Positions 7,766-17,672 of a DNA stretch of 64,000 nt are shown piece after piece. The DNA is from Bradyrhizobium sp. (lineage in GTDB: Bacteria > Pseudomonadota > Alphaproteobacteria > Rhizobiales > Xanthobacteraceae). Position numbers and translations under genes: made by a program. The stretch covers positions 1 to 64,000 of the forward strand of contig NZ_JACRMG010000029.1 in NCBI RefSeq assembly GCF_016219575.1, read 5' to 3'. Each line of letters starts with the position of its first letter. The first letter of the stretch is position 1. A model generated the notes under the pieces. It was not told where the DNA came from. It worked only from the letters and a program-made list of their open reading frames with translations, and ran no database searches.

Positions 7766-8728
7766 TCACGCCAGCCGCCGCGGCGGTTCGTTGCCTTTGG
7801 TGAAGGCATCGATGCAGTCGACCATCTGGCTGTAGTGGATGCCGAGGCTTTCCCGCGTCGCGTAGCCGAGATGCGGGGTCAGCACGAGATTGTCGAGCGT
7901 GCGGAAGGGATGGTCTGATGGCAACGGCTCGACCGAGAACACGTCGATCCCCGCGCCGGCGATCTTCTTCTGCCTGAGCACATCGAGCAGCGCATCCTCG
8001 TCGACGATCGGCCCACGCGCGGTGTTGACCAGATACGCCGTCGGCTTCATCCGCGCGAGATCGGCGGCGCCGACGAGGCCGCGCGAGCGCTGGCTCAGCA
8101 CCACATGGACGGTGACGATGTCGGCGGTCGAGAACAGTTCTTCCTTGCTGGCGTAGCCGACGCCGGCTTCGGCGCACTTCTCGGGCGTCAGATTCGGGCT
8201 CCAGGCGATCACGTTCATGCCGAACGCCTTGGCGAGGCCCGCGATCTTGCTGCCGAGCTTGCCCAGCCCAACGACGCCGAGCGTCTTGCCCTCGATCTCG
8301 GTGCCCGCAAAGACCTGCCAGGGCTCGCCCGCATGCATGCGCGCGTTCTCGCGGCCGATGCCGCGGGTCAATTCCAGGATCAGGCCCATGGTCAGCGGTG
8401 CGGTGGGGTCGCGGGTATATTGCGTGCCGCAATAGACGATTTTGCGGTCCTTGGCGGCGTCGCTGTCGATCGAGGCATTGCGCATGCCCGAGGTAATCAG
8501 CAGCTTCAGCTTCGGCAGCGCAGTGAACAGCGAGCGCGGAAACGCCGTGCGCTCGCGCATGGCGCAGACGATCTCGAAATCCTTCAGGGCGTGTGCTGCG
8601 GCAGCCTCATTGGCGAACGGCTCCTTGAACACCGTGATATCGACGCGATCGCGGATTCTGGACCAGTCCGCCACCGACAAAGCGAGATCGAAATAGTCGT
8701 CCGGGATTGCACAGCGCAGCCGCGTCAT
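7766..8728 (-). CDS. D-2-hydroxyacid dehydrogenase
   Basis: A 320-residue NAD(P)-dependent dehydrogenase of the D-isomer-specific family. The nucleotide-binding loop is GLGKLG (residues 154-159). The catalytic triad is R238 in NTARGPIVDE, E267 in VEPLP and H286 in LTPHLG. It would interconvert a 2-keto acid and a D-2-hydroxy acid in the cytoplasm; the substrate cannot be told from the sequence. The length is normal and the protein appears complete. It stands alone, convergent with the creatininase-like gene and upstream of a small hypothetical gene on the same strand. Confidence 0.92.
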   Translation of the reverse strand: MTRLRCAIPDDYFDLALSVADWSRIRDRVDITVFKEPFANEAAAAHALKDFEIVCAMRERTAFPRSLFTALPKLKLLITSGMRNASIDSDAAKDRKIVYCGTQYTRDPTAPLTMGLILELTRGIGRENARMHAGEPWQVFAGTEIEGKTLGVVGLGKLGSKIAGLAKAFGMNVIAWSPNLTPEKCAEAGVGYASKEELFSTADIVTVHVVLSQRSRGLVGAADLARMKPTAYLVNTARGPIVDEDALLDVLRQKKIAGAGIDVFSVEPLPSDHPFRTLDNLVLTPHLGYATRESLGIHYSQMVDCIDAFTKGNEPPRRLA

Positions 8729-8865
8729 GGGGAGGTCCGATTCTGCAAGGGATGACGGCGCAGATGGCGCCGCCGGGAGAGGCCGCCATGGTCGCGCGCA
8801 ATCGTGCCTCGCGCAAGCGCGCGGGCGGGGCGAAGCGGCTCAAAACTCGGAGGGAGGCCGTCCCC

Positions 8866-9060
8866 TTACCCGCCCGGGGAGCGCATATGCTTGGCGCGCC
8901 AGGCCGGGCCCGGGCCGCGCATGTAGTGCAGTTCCGGTCGGTAGGGGTTGAAGGCCCTGGCGAAGAAGGCACGCCAGAAGGCGCGGAATTCGGCGAGCGG
9001 CTTTTCCGGCGCCATGTGGCCGGCGGCCGGAGCGGGGGATACAGAGGTGATCGTAGCCAT
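8866..9060 (-). CDS. Small hypothetical protein (64 aa)
   Basis: A 64-residue open frame starting MATITSVSPAPAAG with a basic, aromatic-rich middle (FRAFWRAFFARAFNPYRPEL) and a basic tail. No signal peptide or known domain was seen. The Trp/Phe/Arg composition and the compact start-to-stop frame suggest a genuine small protein, but overlapping frames on the other strand are also open. It occupies part of the otherwise empty 8729-9326 interval, in which I saw nothing else certain. Confidence 0.45.
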   Translation of the reverse strand: MATITSVSPAPAAGHMAPEKPLAEFRAFWRAFFARAFNPYRPELHYMRGPGPAWRAKHMRSPGG

Positions 9061-9326
9061 GACGCAAGACCCGTTGTTTCACCGCGGCTTTTGTTGCCCC
9101 TTTTCTTGCTCTGGGGCGTGTTTCGCCGCGCTGAAACCGAGCTTTGGCCCGATTCATTAAAAGTTGGTTTCAATTGTAGGGATGGGCTTTCCCTATGGTG
9201 TCGGTCCCGTAATCATCCGTGGTGAACGGAGGGAAAACGAGTTCCCGCGGTTGCCCTTTGGCCGCTGCGCCGCTATGTCAACGGCAGCAAATTTTCCCCA
9301 AATCCAAGGGTTTCCAAGGGATCGCG

Positions 9327-10976
<1,650 letters not shown>

Positions 10977-11113
10977 TCCTGCGGCGCCAGCTGCTCGCCG
11001 CCTGCTGCCGACAACTTTATGGCAGGCCGCTGCGGCCAGTTGTCGCTTCCCATGCAGACCAGATTGAGTAGATAAGAGCTTCCTTCCTCAACCCTTTCGA
11101 ACTGTTCCCAAAC

Positions 11114-11692
11114 ATGTCCGCCACGTCAGAAGTTTTGCCGAAGAGGAAATCCCTCGGCCCCGTTCCTATGCTGATCTTCGGATCGCGATGGCTGCAATTG
11201 CCGCTCTATGTCGGCCTGATCGTGGCGCAGGGCATTTACGTCGTGCTGTTCCTCAAGGAGCTGTGGCATCTCTTCCTGCACTCCTTCGATTTCAGCGAGC
11301 AGCAGATCATGCTGGCGGTGCTGGGCCTGATCGACGTGGTCATGATCTCGAACCTGCTGGTGATGGTGATCGTCGGCGGCTACGAGACCTTCGTCTCCCG
11401 CCTCAACCTGCAAGGTCACCCCGACGAGCCGGAATGGCTCAGCCACGTCAATGCCAGCGTGCTGAAGATCAAGCTGGCGATGGCTATCATCGGCATCTCC
11501 TCGATCCACCTGCTGCGCACCTTCATCGAGGCCGGCGGGCTGGCGGCGGGCAAGACCGCCTACACCGAAACCGGCGTTATGTGGCAGACCATCATCCACA
11601 CGGTGTTCATCCTCTCGGCGATCGGCATCGCCTATGTCGACCGCATATCGAATATCGCGCAAGATGAGGCCAGGCGCGCCGCCTCGCACTGA
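11114..11692 (+). CDS. UPF0114/YqhA-family membrane protein
   Basis: A 192-residue inner-membrane protein with three or four hydrophobic helices (about residues 28-52, 66-92, 118-138 and 155-175). The block GSRWLQLPLYVGLIVAQG and the segment VMVIVGGYETFVSRL are typical of the UPF0114 (TIGR00645) family, whose function is unknown. The length is normal. The start ATG leads into MSATSEVLPKRKSLGP, a short basic cytoplasmic head. A transglycosylase gene follows 17 bases later on the same strand and may be co-transcribed. Confidence 0.9.
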   Translation: MSATSEVLPKRKSLGPVPMLIFGSRWLQLPLYVGLIVAQGIYVVLFLKELWHLFLHSFDFSEQQIMLAVLGLIDVVMISNLLVMVIVGGYETFVSRLNLQGHPDEPEWLSHVNASVLKIKLAMAIIGISSIHLLRTFIEAGGLAAGKTAYTETGVMWQTIIHTVFILSAIGIAYVDRISNIAQDEARRAASH

Positions 11693-11709
11693 CAGGGGTC
11701 GACTGGGCT

Positions 11710-12945
11710 ATGGGTTTGCGTGAGCATGCGATAGCCACAATGTTTGCGGTCGCGACCGCCTTCAACGTGTCGCCCGCCCGCGCAGCTGACGCCGCGTTCG
11801 CGCAGTTCATCGCCTCGCTGTGGCCGGAGGCGCAGGCCGCGGGCGTGTCGCGCGCGACGTTCGATCGCGAGACCCGTGGACTGGAGCCGGACTACAAGCT
11901 GCCCGACCTGATCCTGCCGGGACGGCCGGCCACCGGCGCGCCGTCACAGGCCGAGTTCGTGCAGGTGCCGGCCGACTATGTCAGGGAAAAAACCATCGCG
12001 CGGCTTGCATCCGAGGGACAGCGGCTGATGCAGAAGCATCGCGCGGCGCTGGATCAGATCGAACAACAGTTCGGCGTGCCGGCAACGATCGTGCTGGCGA
12101 TTTGGGGCCGCGAGACCGATTACGGCCGCTATGCGCTGCCGCATGACACGCTGCGTGTGGTGGCGACGCAGGCCTTTGTCGGGCGGCGCAAGGACCAGTA
12201 CCGCGGTGAATTCATTCTCGCGTTGAAACTGCTTGGCGAGGGCGTGGTGACGCGCAAGACGTTCCGCTCGTCCTGGGCGGGCGCAACGGGGCTGACGCAG
12301 TTCCTGCCGTCGGAATATTACAAGCATGGCGTCGATCTCGACGGCGACGGCCGCGTCGATATCTGGCATTCGGTTCCGGATGCGCTGGCCTCTGCCGCGA
12401 AGCAACTCGTCAACAAGGGCTGGCAGGGCGGCCTGCGCTGGGCCTATGAGGTGCGCGCGCCCGCCAATGTCGACTGCACCATGGGCACCCCCGAGGTACA
12501 GCGGCCGATCGGCGAATGGCTGCGCGCAGGCTTCGTGCCGGTGCGCGGGCAAAAACTTTCCGCGGCCGAGCAGGCGCAGCCGGCCTCGCTGCTGCAGCCC
12601 GAGGGCATCTACGGTCCGTCATTCCTGACCACGAAGAATTACTTTGTCATCAAGGAATACAATTTCTCGGATCTCTATGTGCTGTTCGTCGGCCACCTCA
12701 GCGATCGCATGACGAGCCCGCAGCCCTTTGCGACGCCGTGGTCGGCCTCGACGCAATTGCGCACGACATCGGTGGAGGCAATGCAGAAGCATCTGACGCG
12801 CATCGGTCTCTACAAGGACAAGATCGACGGCAAGGCGGGGATGCTGACCCGTGCGGCGCTCGGCGCCTATCAGAAGTCCGCAGGCATCAAGGTCGATTGC
12901 TGGCCCAGCGAAGCGGTGCTGCAGTCCATGAGCGCGACACGATAG
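11710..12945 (+). CDS. Lytic murein transglycosylase (MltB type) with C-terminal peptidoglycan-binding domain
   Basis: A 411-residue secreted protein: signal peptide (about residues 1-25, ending in SPARA), an MltB-like catalytic domain (about residues 30-320) and a PG_binding_1 domain (about 340-405, with LTRIGLYKDKIDGKAGMLTRAAL). The catalytic glutamate is E135 in IWGRETDYG. The family cleaves the glycan strand and leaves 1,6-anhydromuramic ends. It has no lipobox cysteine, so it is soluble in the periplasm. It starts 17 bases after the UPF0114 gene and ends before a clear terminator shared with the convergent gene at 13032. Confidence 0.93.
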   Translation: MGLREHAIATMFAVATAFNVSPARAADAAFAQFIASLWPEAQAAGVSRATFDRETRGLEPDYKLPDLILPGRPATGAPSQAEFVQVPADYVREKTIARLASEGQRLMQKHRAALDQIEQQFGVPATIVLAIWGRETDYGRYALPHDTLRVVATQAFVGRRKDQYRGEFILALKLLGEGVVTRKTFRSSWAGATGLTQFLPSEYYKHGVDLDGDGRVDIWHSVPDALASAAKQLVNKGWQGGLRWAYEVRAPANVDCTMGTPEVQRPIGEWLRAGFVPVRGQKLSAAEQAQPASLLQPEGIYGPSFLTTKNYFVIKEYNFSDLYVLFVGHLSDRMTSPQPFATPWSASTQLRTTSVEAMQKHLTRIGLYKDKIDGKAGMLTRAALGAYQKSAGIKVDCWPSEAVLQSMSATR

Positions 12946-12969
12946 CGTCCCCGCGCTACGCGCAATGAA

Positions 12970-12995
12970 AAACCCGGCCGTTGCCGGCCGGGTTT
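12970..12995. terminator. Bidirectional intrinsic terminator
   Basis: AAACCCGGCC and GGCCGGGTTT form a perfect 10-bp stem with a six-base loop. A-rich bases lie on the left and T-rich bases on the right, so it can end transcripts from both the transglycosylase gene and the convergent small gene at 13032. Confidence 0.85.
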
Positions 12996-13031
12996 GAATT
13001 GGAGCGCGGAATGGTCGCGCTGGAAGGCCGC

Positions 13032-13304
13032 CTAGTTGCAGACCTCGTAGCGGCGGACGCGCCAGCCATAGCCGTCCCAGAAGCGCTCGCGCACCATGCG
13101 GCAGGCCGGATATTCATCCACATAGACCGGCGCCGGCGCGGCATAGGCCGGGCGGCTGGCGGCAATCGCGCCACCGACGATGGCGCCGCCGATCAGGCCG
13201 GCCGCCACGCCCGCGGCGATACCGCGCTGCGCATGAGCCGGCGTCGCACTCAGCGAGGCGGCAATGGTGGCGACCGCAACCATGGCGGCAAATGTCTTCT
13301 TCAT
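13032..13304 (-). CDS. Small exported protein with a RFWDGxGWRxRxxxVC tail
   Basis: A 90-residue protein with a signal peptide (MKKTFAAMVAVATIAASLSA..., cleavage after AHAQ) and a glycine/alanine-rich hydrophobic stretch (about residues 28-47). The C-terminal half holds two cysteines and the block RERFWDGYGWRVRRYEVC. The start chosen is the ATG that gives the signal peptide, with a ggag-type ribosome site upstream. The neighbouring gene at 13529 carries the same C-terminal block, so the two are paralogues. Function unknown; probably periplasmic or surface exposed. Confidence 0.8.
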   Translation of the reverse strand: MKKTFAAMVAVATIAASLSATPAHAQRGIAAGVAAGLIGGAIVGGAIAASRPAYAAPAPVYVDEYPACRMVRERFWDGYGWRVRRYEVCN

Positions 13305-13528
13305 GTCCTGCTCCTGGAGGGGCGCATCGCGGCGCCGGGTTTTGCTATTCGCACGCTGTCTTCGAGTAGGTCGTTCCCGCAAGGGAAGCGCAGAACGGTC
13401 AACCGAAAGTAAACGCAAATGGTCAATGGCCGGAAAAGGCGGCTTTTTCTGGCCACTTGCGGCAGATGCCGGGGGAATACTGGTGTTTCCCGGGGTGTCC
13501 TGCGCGATTTAATGAAGATGAACGGGAC

Positions 13529-13792
13529 TTATCCGCAGACCCTGACGCTGCGGAACCGCCAGCCGACACCGTCCCAGAAGCGCTGGCGCTGCCAGTAGCA
13601 GGGGCCGGCGGGATCGGCCACAGGGGCCGGCGCGCCGTTGTAGTAGTAGCTTTGCGGCGGATAGTAATAGCCCGGGCCGTAATAGTAGCCTGGGCCGTAA
13701 TAATAGCGCTGGGCATGAGCGGGGGCGGATGCCGCGACGACAGAGCCGGCGAGGGCGGCAATGGCGGCAAGCGCCTGCAAGGATTTCCTCAT
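13529..13792 (-). CDS. Small exported Tyr/Gly-rich protein, paralogue of the 13032 gene
   Basis: An 87-residue protein with a signal peptide ending in APAHAQ, then a tyrosine-rich repeat (YYYGPGYYYGPGYYYPP) and the C-terminal block RQRFWDGVGWRFRSVRVC. Two cysteines frame the block (PCYW and RVC), as in the neighbour at 13032. The ATG starting MRKSLQ was chosen because it gives the signal peptide. No function is known for this motif pair; an envelope or extracellular role is inferred only from the signal peptide. Confidence 0.8.
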   Translation of the reverse strand: MRKSLQALAAIAALAGSVVAASAPAHAQRYYYGPGYYYGPGYYYPPQSYYYNGAPAPVADPAGPCYWQRQRFWDGVGWRFRSVRVCG

Positions 13793-13950
13793 GACTTCAC
13801 CTGTTTCATGGTCCCGATGACCAGCAAATTGCCGGTGTGAAAGTTCCATATCCGGATGGAATGTTCAATGAACGCTCCCTCTGGATCTGGCGACAAACAT
13901 GGCGGCCGCGGATATCGGCGCGGCACCTCGATTCTCGGCGGAAACCGGCC

Positions 13951-14259
13951 ATGAGCGGCATTATGGGCTTCTTCATCGCGGTCGGCATCGGCTCGGCGAT
14001 CTTCCTCATGCTGATGCTACGCTCGGACCGCATGCGCGACCGGCGCCGGGCCTATGCCGACAGTGCAACCACCGACGCCAGCGGCGTCTCGTCCGGCAAT
14101 GACGGCTTCGGCCTGCTCAACTGGTTCGGCGGCAGTTCTTCATCCTCGTCCGACGATTCCTGCACATCGAACTCCTCTTCGTTTTTCAGCGGCGGCGACA
14201 GCAGTTGCAGCAGCGACGGGGGCGGCGGTGGAGATGGCGGCGGGGGTGGCGGGGACTAA
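13951..14259 (+). CDS. Small membrane protein with Ser/Gly/Asp low-complexity tail
   Basis: A 102-residue protein: one N-terminal helix (MSGIMGFFIAVGIGSAIFLMLML), a short basic segment (RSDRMRDRRRAYAD) and a long tail of serine runs with a few cysteines, ending in GGGGGDGGGGGGD. The tail resembles the Ser/Gly/Cys ends seen in several unrelated bacterial small membrane proteins of unknown role. The start with the helix was preferred over an upstream ATG that would add 38 residues without clear character. Confidence 0.65.
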   Translation: MSGIMGFFIAVGIGSAIFLMLMLRSDRMRDRRRAYADSATTDASGVSSGNDGFGLLNWFGGSSSSSSDDSCTSNSSSFFSGGDSSCSSDGGGGGDGGGGGGD

Positions 14260-14293
14260 CCGAACCGGCCAAATCGCCTCCGTCCCCCGACTC

Positions 14294-14310
14294 TTTAGAC
14301 TCGTTCTAGG
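14294..14310 (+). promoter_or_regulatory. Degenerate Irr-type (ICE) operator upstream of bfd
   Basis: TTTAGACTCGTTCTAGG matches most bases of the perfect box in front of bfr at 14763-14779 (TTTAGA, CG, TTCTA shared). It lies about 115 bases before the bfd start. The ICE motif is known as the target of Irr in Bradyrhizobium; assignment here is by similarity. Confidence 0.55.
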
Positions 14311-14424
14311 TTTGATATGCATCAGTTTGGAATTGCTAAAAAGCTCTAGCTTTTCCTTTGCATCGCGTTGCTGCCTTCAATATCGATGGGTCAGCAAGCA
14401 TCACCCAAAGGGCTCGCCGGCTTC

Positions 14425-14688
14425 ATGATCGTCTGTTCCTGCAACGTCCTGAGCGACCATGATGTCCGCAACGCCGTGAATGCGTCCTCGGACCTGCCGC
14501 GCAGCGCCAAGCAGGTCTATGATTGCCTTGGTCGCAACGTCGAATGCGGCCGCTGCGCCCGCACCATCAAGACCATCATCGACGAAACCCTCGGCCCCTG
14601 TGCTGAGGCTTGCTGCGCCGGTTGCCGGCATGAGGCGGAAGAGGTCGAAGTCGAAGTTCAGGTCGAATACGCCCTCGCGGCGGCCTGA
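14425..14688 (+). CDS. bfd: Bacterioferritin-associated ferredoxin Bfd
   Basis: An 87-residue protein with the [2Fe-2S] BFD-like domain: C4 and C6 in VCSCN, then C38 and C41 in ECGRCA, giving the CxC...CxxC ligand set. Bfd reduces the heme of bacterioferritin so that stored ferric iron is released as Fe2+. The start MIVCSCN is standard for the family; a longer frame exists upstream. The C-terminal extension (EAEEVEVEVQVEY) is acidic and longer than in enterobacterial Bfd. The partner bfr gene follows 135 bases downstream on the same strand, with its own Irr-like box in between. Confidence 0.92.
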   Translation: MIVCSCNVLSDHDVRNAVNASSDLPRSAKQVYDCLGRNVECGRCARTIKTIIDETLGPCAEACCAGCRHEAEEVEVEVQVEYALAAA

Positions 14689-14762
14689 AGTCCCCGAAAT
14701 TCCGGTCCAATCGGTCGCACCGCGGGTTCCGGGCGGGACGGTTGCCCTTGCCCTGTTTCTCA

Positions 14763-14779
14763 TTTAGAAGCGTTCTAAA
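14763..14779 (+). promoter_or_regulatory. Irr-type operator (ICE motif) upstream of bfr
   Basis: TTTAGAAGCGTTCTAAA is a perfect inverted repeat (seven bases on each side of GCG) about 45 bases before the bfr start codon. Its form matches the iron control element bound by Irr in Bradyrhizobium and other Rhizobiales. The close distance to the start suggests it overlaps the promoter, as expected for repression under iron limitation. Confidence 0.8.
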
Positions 14780-14823
14780 CTATGATTCCGGCCGGAAGCA
14801 GGCCGCAAACGCTGGAGTGCATC

Positions 14824-15309
14824 ATGCAGGGCGACGCCAAGGTCATCGACTACCTGAACAAGGGGCTGCGGCACGAGCTGACGGCGATCAACCAGTACTG
14901 GCTGCACTACCGGATCCTGAACAACTGGGGCCTCCTGGAGATGGCCAAGGTCTGGCGCAAGGAGAGCATCGAGGAGATGCAGCACGCCGACAAGTTCACC
15001 GACCGCATCCTGTTCCTCGACGGCTTCCCCAACATGCAGGTGCTCGATCCCCTGCGCATCGGCCAGAACGTCAAGGAGATCATCGAGTGCGACCTCGCCG
15101 CCGAGCACTCTGCGCGGGCGCTGTACCAGGAAGCCGCGACCTACTGCCATGGCGTCAAGGACTACGTCTCGCGCGACCTGTTCGAGAGCCTGATGAAGGA
15201 CGAGGAGCACCACATCGACTTCCTCGAGACGCAGCTCGACCTGATCAAGCGCGTCGGCCTCGAACTCTACACCCAGAAGCATATTGGCGGGCTCGAAGCC
15301 GAGAGCTGA
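14824..15309 (+). CDS. bfr: Bacterioferritin
   Basis: A 161-residue ferritin-like subunit. The heme ligand M52 lies in EEMQHAD, and ferroxidase residues E18, E51 and H54 are in place; E94, E127 and H130 equivalents lie in the CDLAAEHSAR and DEEHHIDFLE segments. Twenty-four subunits form a shell that stores iron and binds heme at two-fold interfaces. The start at MQGDAKVIDYL matches the family; the frame is open 14 codons further upstream, but that extension would overlap the promoter region. It works with bfd just upstream and is probably controlled by Irr through the box at 14763. Confidence 0.96.
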   Translation: MQGDAKVIDYLNKGLRHELTAINQYWLHYRILNNWGLLEMAKVWRKESIEEMQHADKFTDRILFLDGFPNMQVLDPLRIGQNVKEIIECDLAAEHSARALYQEAATYCHGVKDYVSRDLFESLMKDEEHHIDFLETQLDLIKRVGLELYTQKHIGGLEAES

Positions 15310-15358
15310 GCGGGGCTTGCGGGCTAGCGCGAACGACTTCGCAACACTATCACCACAC

Positions 15359-15445
15359 GTCATGCCCGGGCTTGTCCCGGGCATCCACGAATTCTCTTCG
15401 TGCTGCTGCAAAGACGTGGATGGCCGGGACGAGCCCGGCCATGAC
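15359..15445. repeat. palindromic intergenic repeat, family A
   Basis: A copy of the element at 3241-3324, with GTCATGCCCGGGCTTGTCCC on the left and GACGAGCCCGGCCATGAC on the right, and ATCCACG/CGTGGAT facing each other inside. It lies between convergent bfr and the flavoprotein gene. Confidence 0.85.
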
Positions 15446-15474
15446 GCAGTATATCATTCAATGCTTGGCTGTCG

Positions 15475-16077
15475 CTACAGCTGCGTCTTGTAGCGCTCGT
15501 AGATCACCTCCTGGCTTTCCCGCTCGCCGAGGCCGGTCTGGTCGTGGATCACCTCGCCGATCGAGGGCATCACCTTGCGCTCGACCCGCTCCGCGCTCCA
15601 CAGCTTCGAGCGCATCAGCGCCTTGCCGCAGTGGAAATAGGCTTCCCTGACCTCGATCGCGAGCACCGCGCGCGGCGGCTTGCCGAACTCCACCATGTCA
15701 GCCATCACGTCGGGGTCGGCCGTCAGCGTTCCGCGGCCGCCGACGCGCAGCGTCTCGTCGATGCCGGGCACGAAGAAGATCAGCTGCAGCAGGCCGGATC
15801 CCTCGACGATATTGCGAAAACTGTCGATGCGGTTGTTGCCGGAGCGGTCGGGCATCAGCAGGCTGTTGGCGCCTGCGACATGGACGAAGCCCGGCGTGCC
15901 GCCGCGCGGCGAGGCGTCGACGCTGCCGTCGGAGCCTGACGTTGCGAGCACGCAGAACGGCGACATCTCGATGAACTTCTTCGAATGCGCATCGAGCGAG
16001 GGCCGCGCCTTGGCCAGCACGCGCTCCGATGGCTTGGGATAGATCGAGGCGAGGTCGCAGGATGCGGTGTCGGTCAC
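15475..16077 (-). CDS. FMN-dependent PPOX-type flavoprotein (pyridoxamine oxidase-like fold)
   Basis: A 200-residue protein of the pyridoxamine 5'-phosphate oxidase-like split-barrel group, closest in style to the MSMEG_1061-type FMN proteins. Family landmarks include FIEMSPFCVLATSGSDGSVDASPRG near the N-terminus, DRSGNNRIDSFRNI in the middle and HCGKALMRSKLW late in the sequence. Such proteins bind FMN or related flavins and reduce or oxidise small molecules; the substrate here is unknown. The GTG at 16077 was chosen because a ggag ribosome site stands seven bases before it; the only alternative upstream is a TTG 18 codons earlier. Confidence 0.85.
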   Translation of the reverse strand: MTDTASCDLASIYPKPSERVLAKARPSLDAHSKKFIEMSPFCVLATSGSDGSVDASPRGGTPGFVHVAGANSLLMPDRSGNNRIDSFRNIVEGSGLLQLIFFVPGIDETLRVGGRGTLTADPDVMADMVEFGKPPRAVLAIEVREAYFHCGKALMRSKLWSAERVERKVMPSIGEVIHDQTGLGERESQEVIYERYKTQL

Positions 16078-16137
16078 GTTCTGTCTCCGCTCGAGTCCAT
16101 GTTGGCGAAAGATATCATTGCTCGGTTCCAAGGACCA

Positions 16138-16569
16138 TCAGCCATCGCCTGGAATAGTCCTGCTGTGCCGCCGCCACGGCCAGTCGATCACGCCGGCGCA
16201 GTACAGCGAGCACCAGATGATCACCGGTTGAAACGCCAGCCGCGGTCCGTGATACCACCAGCTGCTGGCGATATAGGGCAGTTCGATGCCGTCGATGGCG
16301 TGCTTGAAATTGGCAGGCCACACGCAGAGTGCATAGGCCGCCAATGCGACCCCGGCCCACCAGCGCAATGGCCTCGTCACGAGCGCGACGGCTCCCGCGA
16401 GTTCGCACAGGCCGGTGATGAGAATCACCTGCGGCGCCAAGGGCACCCATGACGGCGTGATGGCCAGCAGCTTGTCCGGCACCGCGAGGTGAGCGATCCC
16501 GGCTGCGGCATAGAATGCCGCAAGTACCCAGCGCAGGATGGCGCGAACCGCTTCGTTCGATGTTGCCAT
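16138..16569 (-). CDS. DoxX-like membrane protein
   Basis: A 143-residue protein with four hydrophobic helices (about residues 10-30, 45-66, 70-88 and 110-128). The order of AGIAHLAVPDKLLAITPSWVP, ELAGAVALV and a final WCSLY segment fits DoxX/DoxD-like inner-membrane proteins. Their activity is poorly defined; some support thiol or quinone redox systems. The gene lies ten bases downstream of the MmcQ-like gene on the same strand, so the two are probably co-transcribed. Confidence 0.82.
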   Translation of the reverse strand: MATSNEAVRAILRWVLAAFYAAAGIAHLAVPDKLLAITPSWVPLAPQVILITGLCELAGAVALVTRPLRWWAGVALAAYALCVWPANFKHAIDGIELPYIASSWWYHGPRLAFQPVIIWCSLYCAGVIDWPWRRHSRTIPGDG

Positions 16570-16579
16570 TCGCCTGCCT

Positions 16580-16927
16580 TCAGGTTTTCCTTGCCGCGCG
16601 CGATTTTGCCGGCGGCTTTTCCGCGATGTTGCGCCAGGCCATGGTCAGCGCGCTCTTCAGGGTCGTGGCATCGGCTTTCGCGAGCCGCACATTGGTGGCG
16701 CCGCCCTTGCCCCACGCGCCGGGTACGGGGCGAAAGATTTCCGGCTCCGCCTCGACCAGCACCGATTGCTGCTCGGGCGTGAGCTTGACCATGCCCCAGT
16801 CTGCGTCGGGATAGCCGAGGGTCGCGAAGATGCGCTTCCTGACGCGAAAATCGGTCTTGCCGTGATGCGCGCCTTCGAGTGCGTCGGGCAGGCCAAGGGC
16901 GATCTTGCGGAAGCGGGCTGCGGACAT
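16580..16927 (-). CDS. MmcQ/YjbR-family protein
   Basis: A 115-residue cytoplasmic protein of the MmcQ/YjbR (CyaY-like DNA-binding fold) group. Diagnostic positions include RKIALGLPDALEGAHHGKTDFRV and KRIFATLGYPDADWGMVKLTPE. The family name mentions DNA binding because of the fold, but a specific role is not established. It is preceded by the exported protein gene at 16946 and followed after ten bases by the DoxX-like gene; all three run on the minus strand and may form one unit. Confidence 0.88.
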   Translation of the reverse strand: MSAARFRKIALGLPDALEGAHHGKTDFRVRKRIFATLGYPDADWGMVKLTPEQQSVLVEAEPEIFRPVPGAWGKGGATNVRLAKADATTLKSALTMAWRNIAEKPPAKSRAARKT

Positions 16928-16945
16928 TTTCTCACATCACCGTCA

Positions 16946-17548
16946 TCATCGGGCCGTCACGAGTTCGCCGAACAGCGTGTAGTTCGCCTTCGGTCCCTGC
17001 ATCACCAGCGTCCAGTGCGAGAAGTCGTTTGCGTCGGTGCAGCTGTTGCCATGGCCGTGGACGATCAAGGTCAGGATATGGCGCGCCCCGGCGGCGGGTG
17101 CGAAGACGCCGGTGGCCGAAGCCGGCGCCGACAGCTTCCATTCCTTGTAGAGCGCCGGTCCCTGGCCGGCATCGCGGCCGTTGCGCGGATCGACCTCGAA
17201 CATTGCAATGGAAGCCGGGCGGGCAAGCGCAAGCGTGCCGGTGCGGCCGCCATTGTCGCGGAAGGAAAGCACCAGCCGGTTGTCGCGCCATGCCGCGGTC
17301 ATGTCGTAATGGCCCGACGGCGTTGCGATGCCCTGGACGGATTCGACGTCGGCTTCGCCGGTGAACAGTTTTGCCCGCCTGGCGAAGCGCAGGCTTTCGA
17401 TCTGTTGCTGCTTGCCGGAATCCAGCGCCACGGTACCGACGTTGCGCTGGCCCTCATTGGTGCAACAGGCGCAAGCCAGCGCGTGGCGTGAGCCGGCGAG
17501 CCATGTGATCGCGAGCGCGAGGGCAAGGCAGCGCATCCATACCTTCAT
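16946..17548 (-). CDS. Exported protein with N-terminal CACC motif, unknown function
   Basis: A 200-residue protein starting with a signal peptide (MKVWMRCLALALAITWLAGS) that ends near ALACACCTN. The mature N-terminus therefore carries CACC, which could hold a metal, a disulfide or a lipid. The rest is a beta-rich sequence with IVHGHGNSCTDANDFSHWTLV near the end. A related composition occurs in hypothetical exported proteins of Rhizobiales, but I do not recognise a named family. The ATG at 17548 gives the signal peptide; a longer frame upstream has no such feature. It leads the three-gene minus-strand set with the MmcQ-like and DoxX-like genes. Confidence 0.75.
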   Translation of the reverse strand: MKVWMRCLALALAITWLAGSRHALACACCTNEGQRNVGTVALDSGKQQQIESLRFARRAKLFTGEADVESVQGIATPSGHYDMTAAWRDNRLVLSFRDNGGRTGTLALARPASIAMFEVDPRNGRDAGQGPALYKEWKLSAPASATGVFAPAAGARHILTLIVHGHGNSCTDANDFSHWTLVMQGPKANYTLFGELVTAR

Positions 17549-17672
17549 CTCATGCCTCGTATTGCGGGCCCAATGGTATGAAGCCGCCAATTCATGCCAA
17601 CATAGCTGCCGGTTGTCGGATTTTGCCGCCGCCGTTCGTCTTCTGGTACGAACGAGGCAGGGGAGAGGGTTC

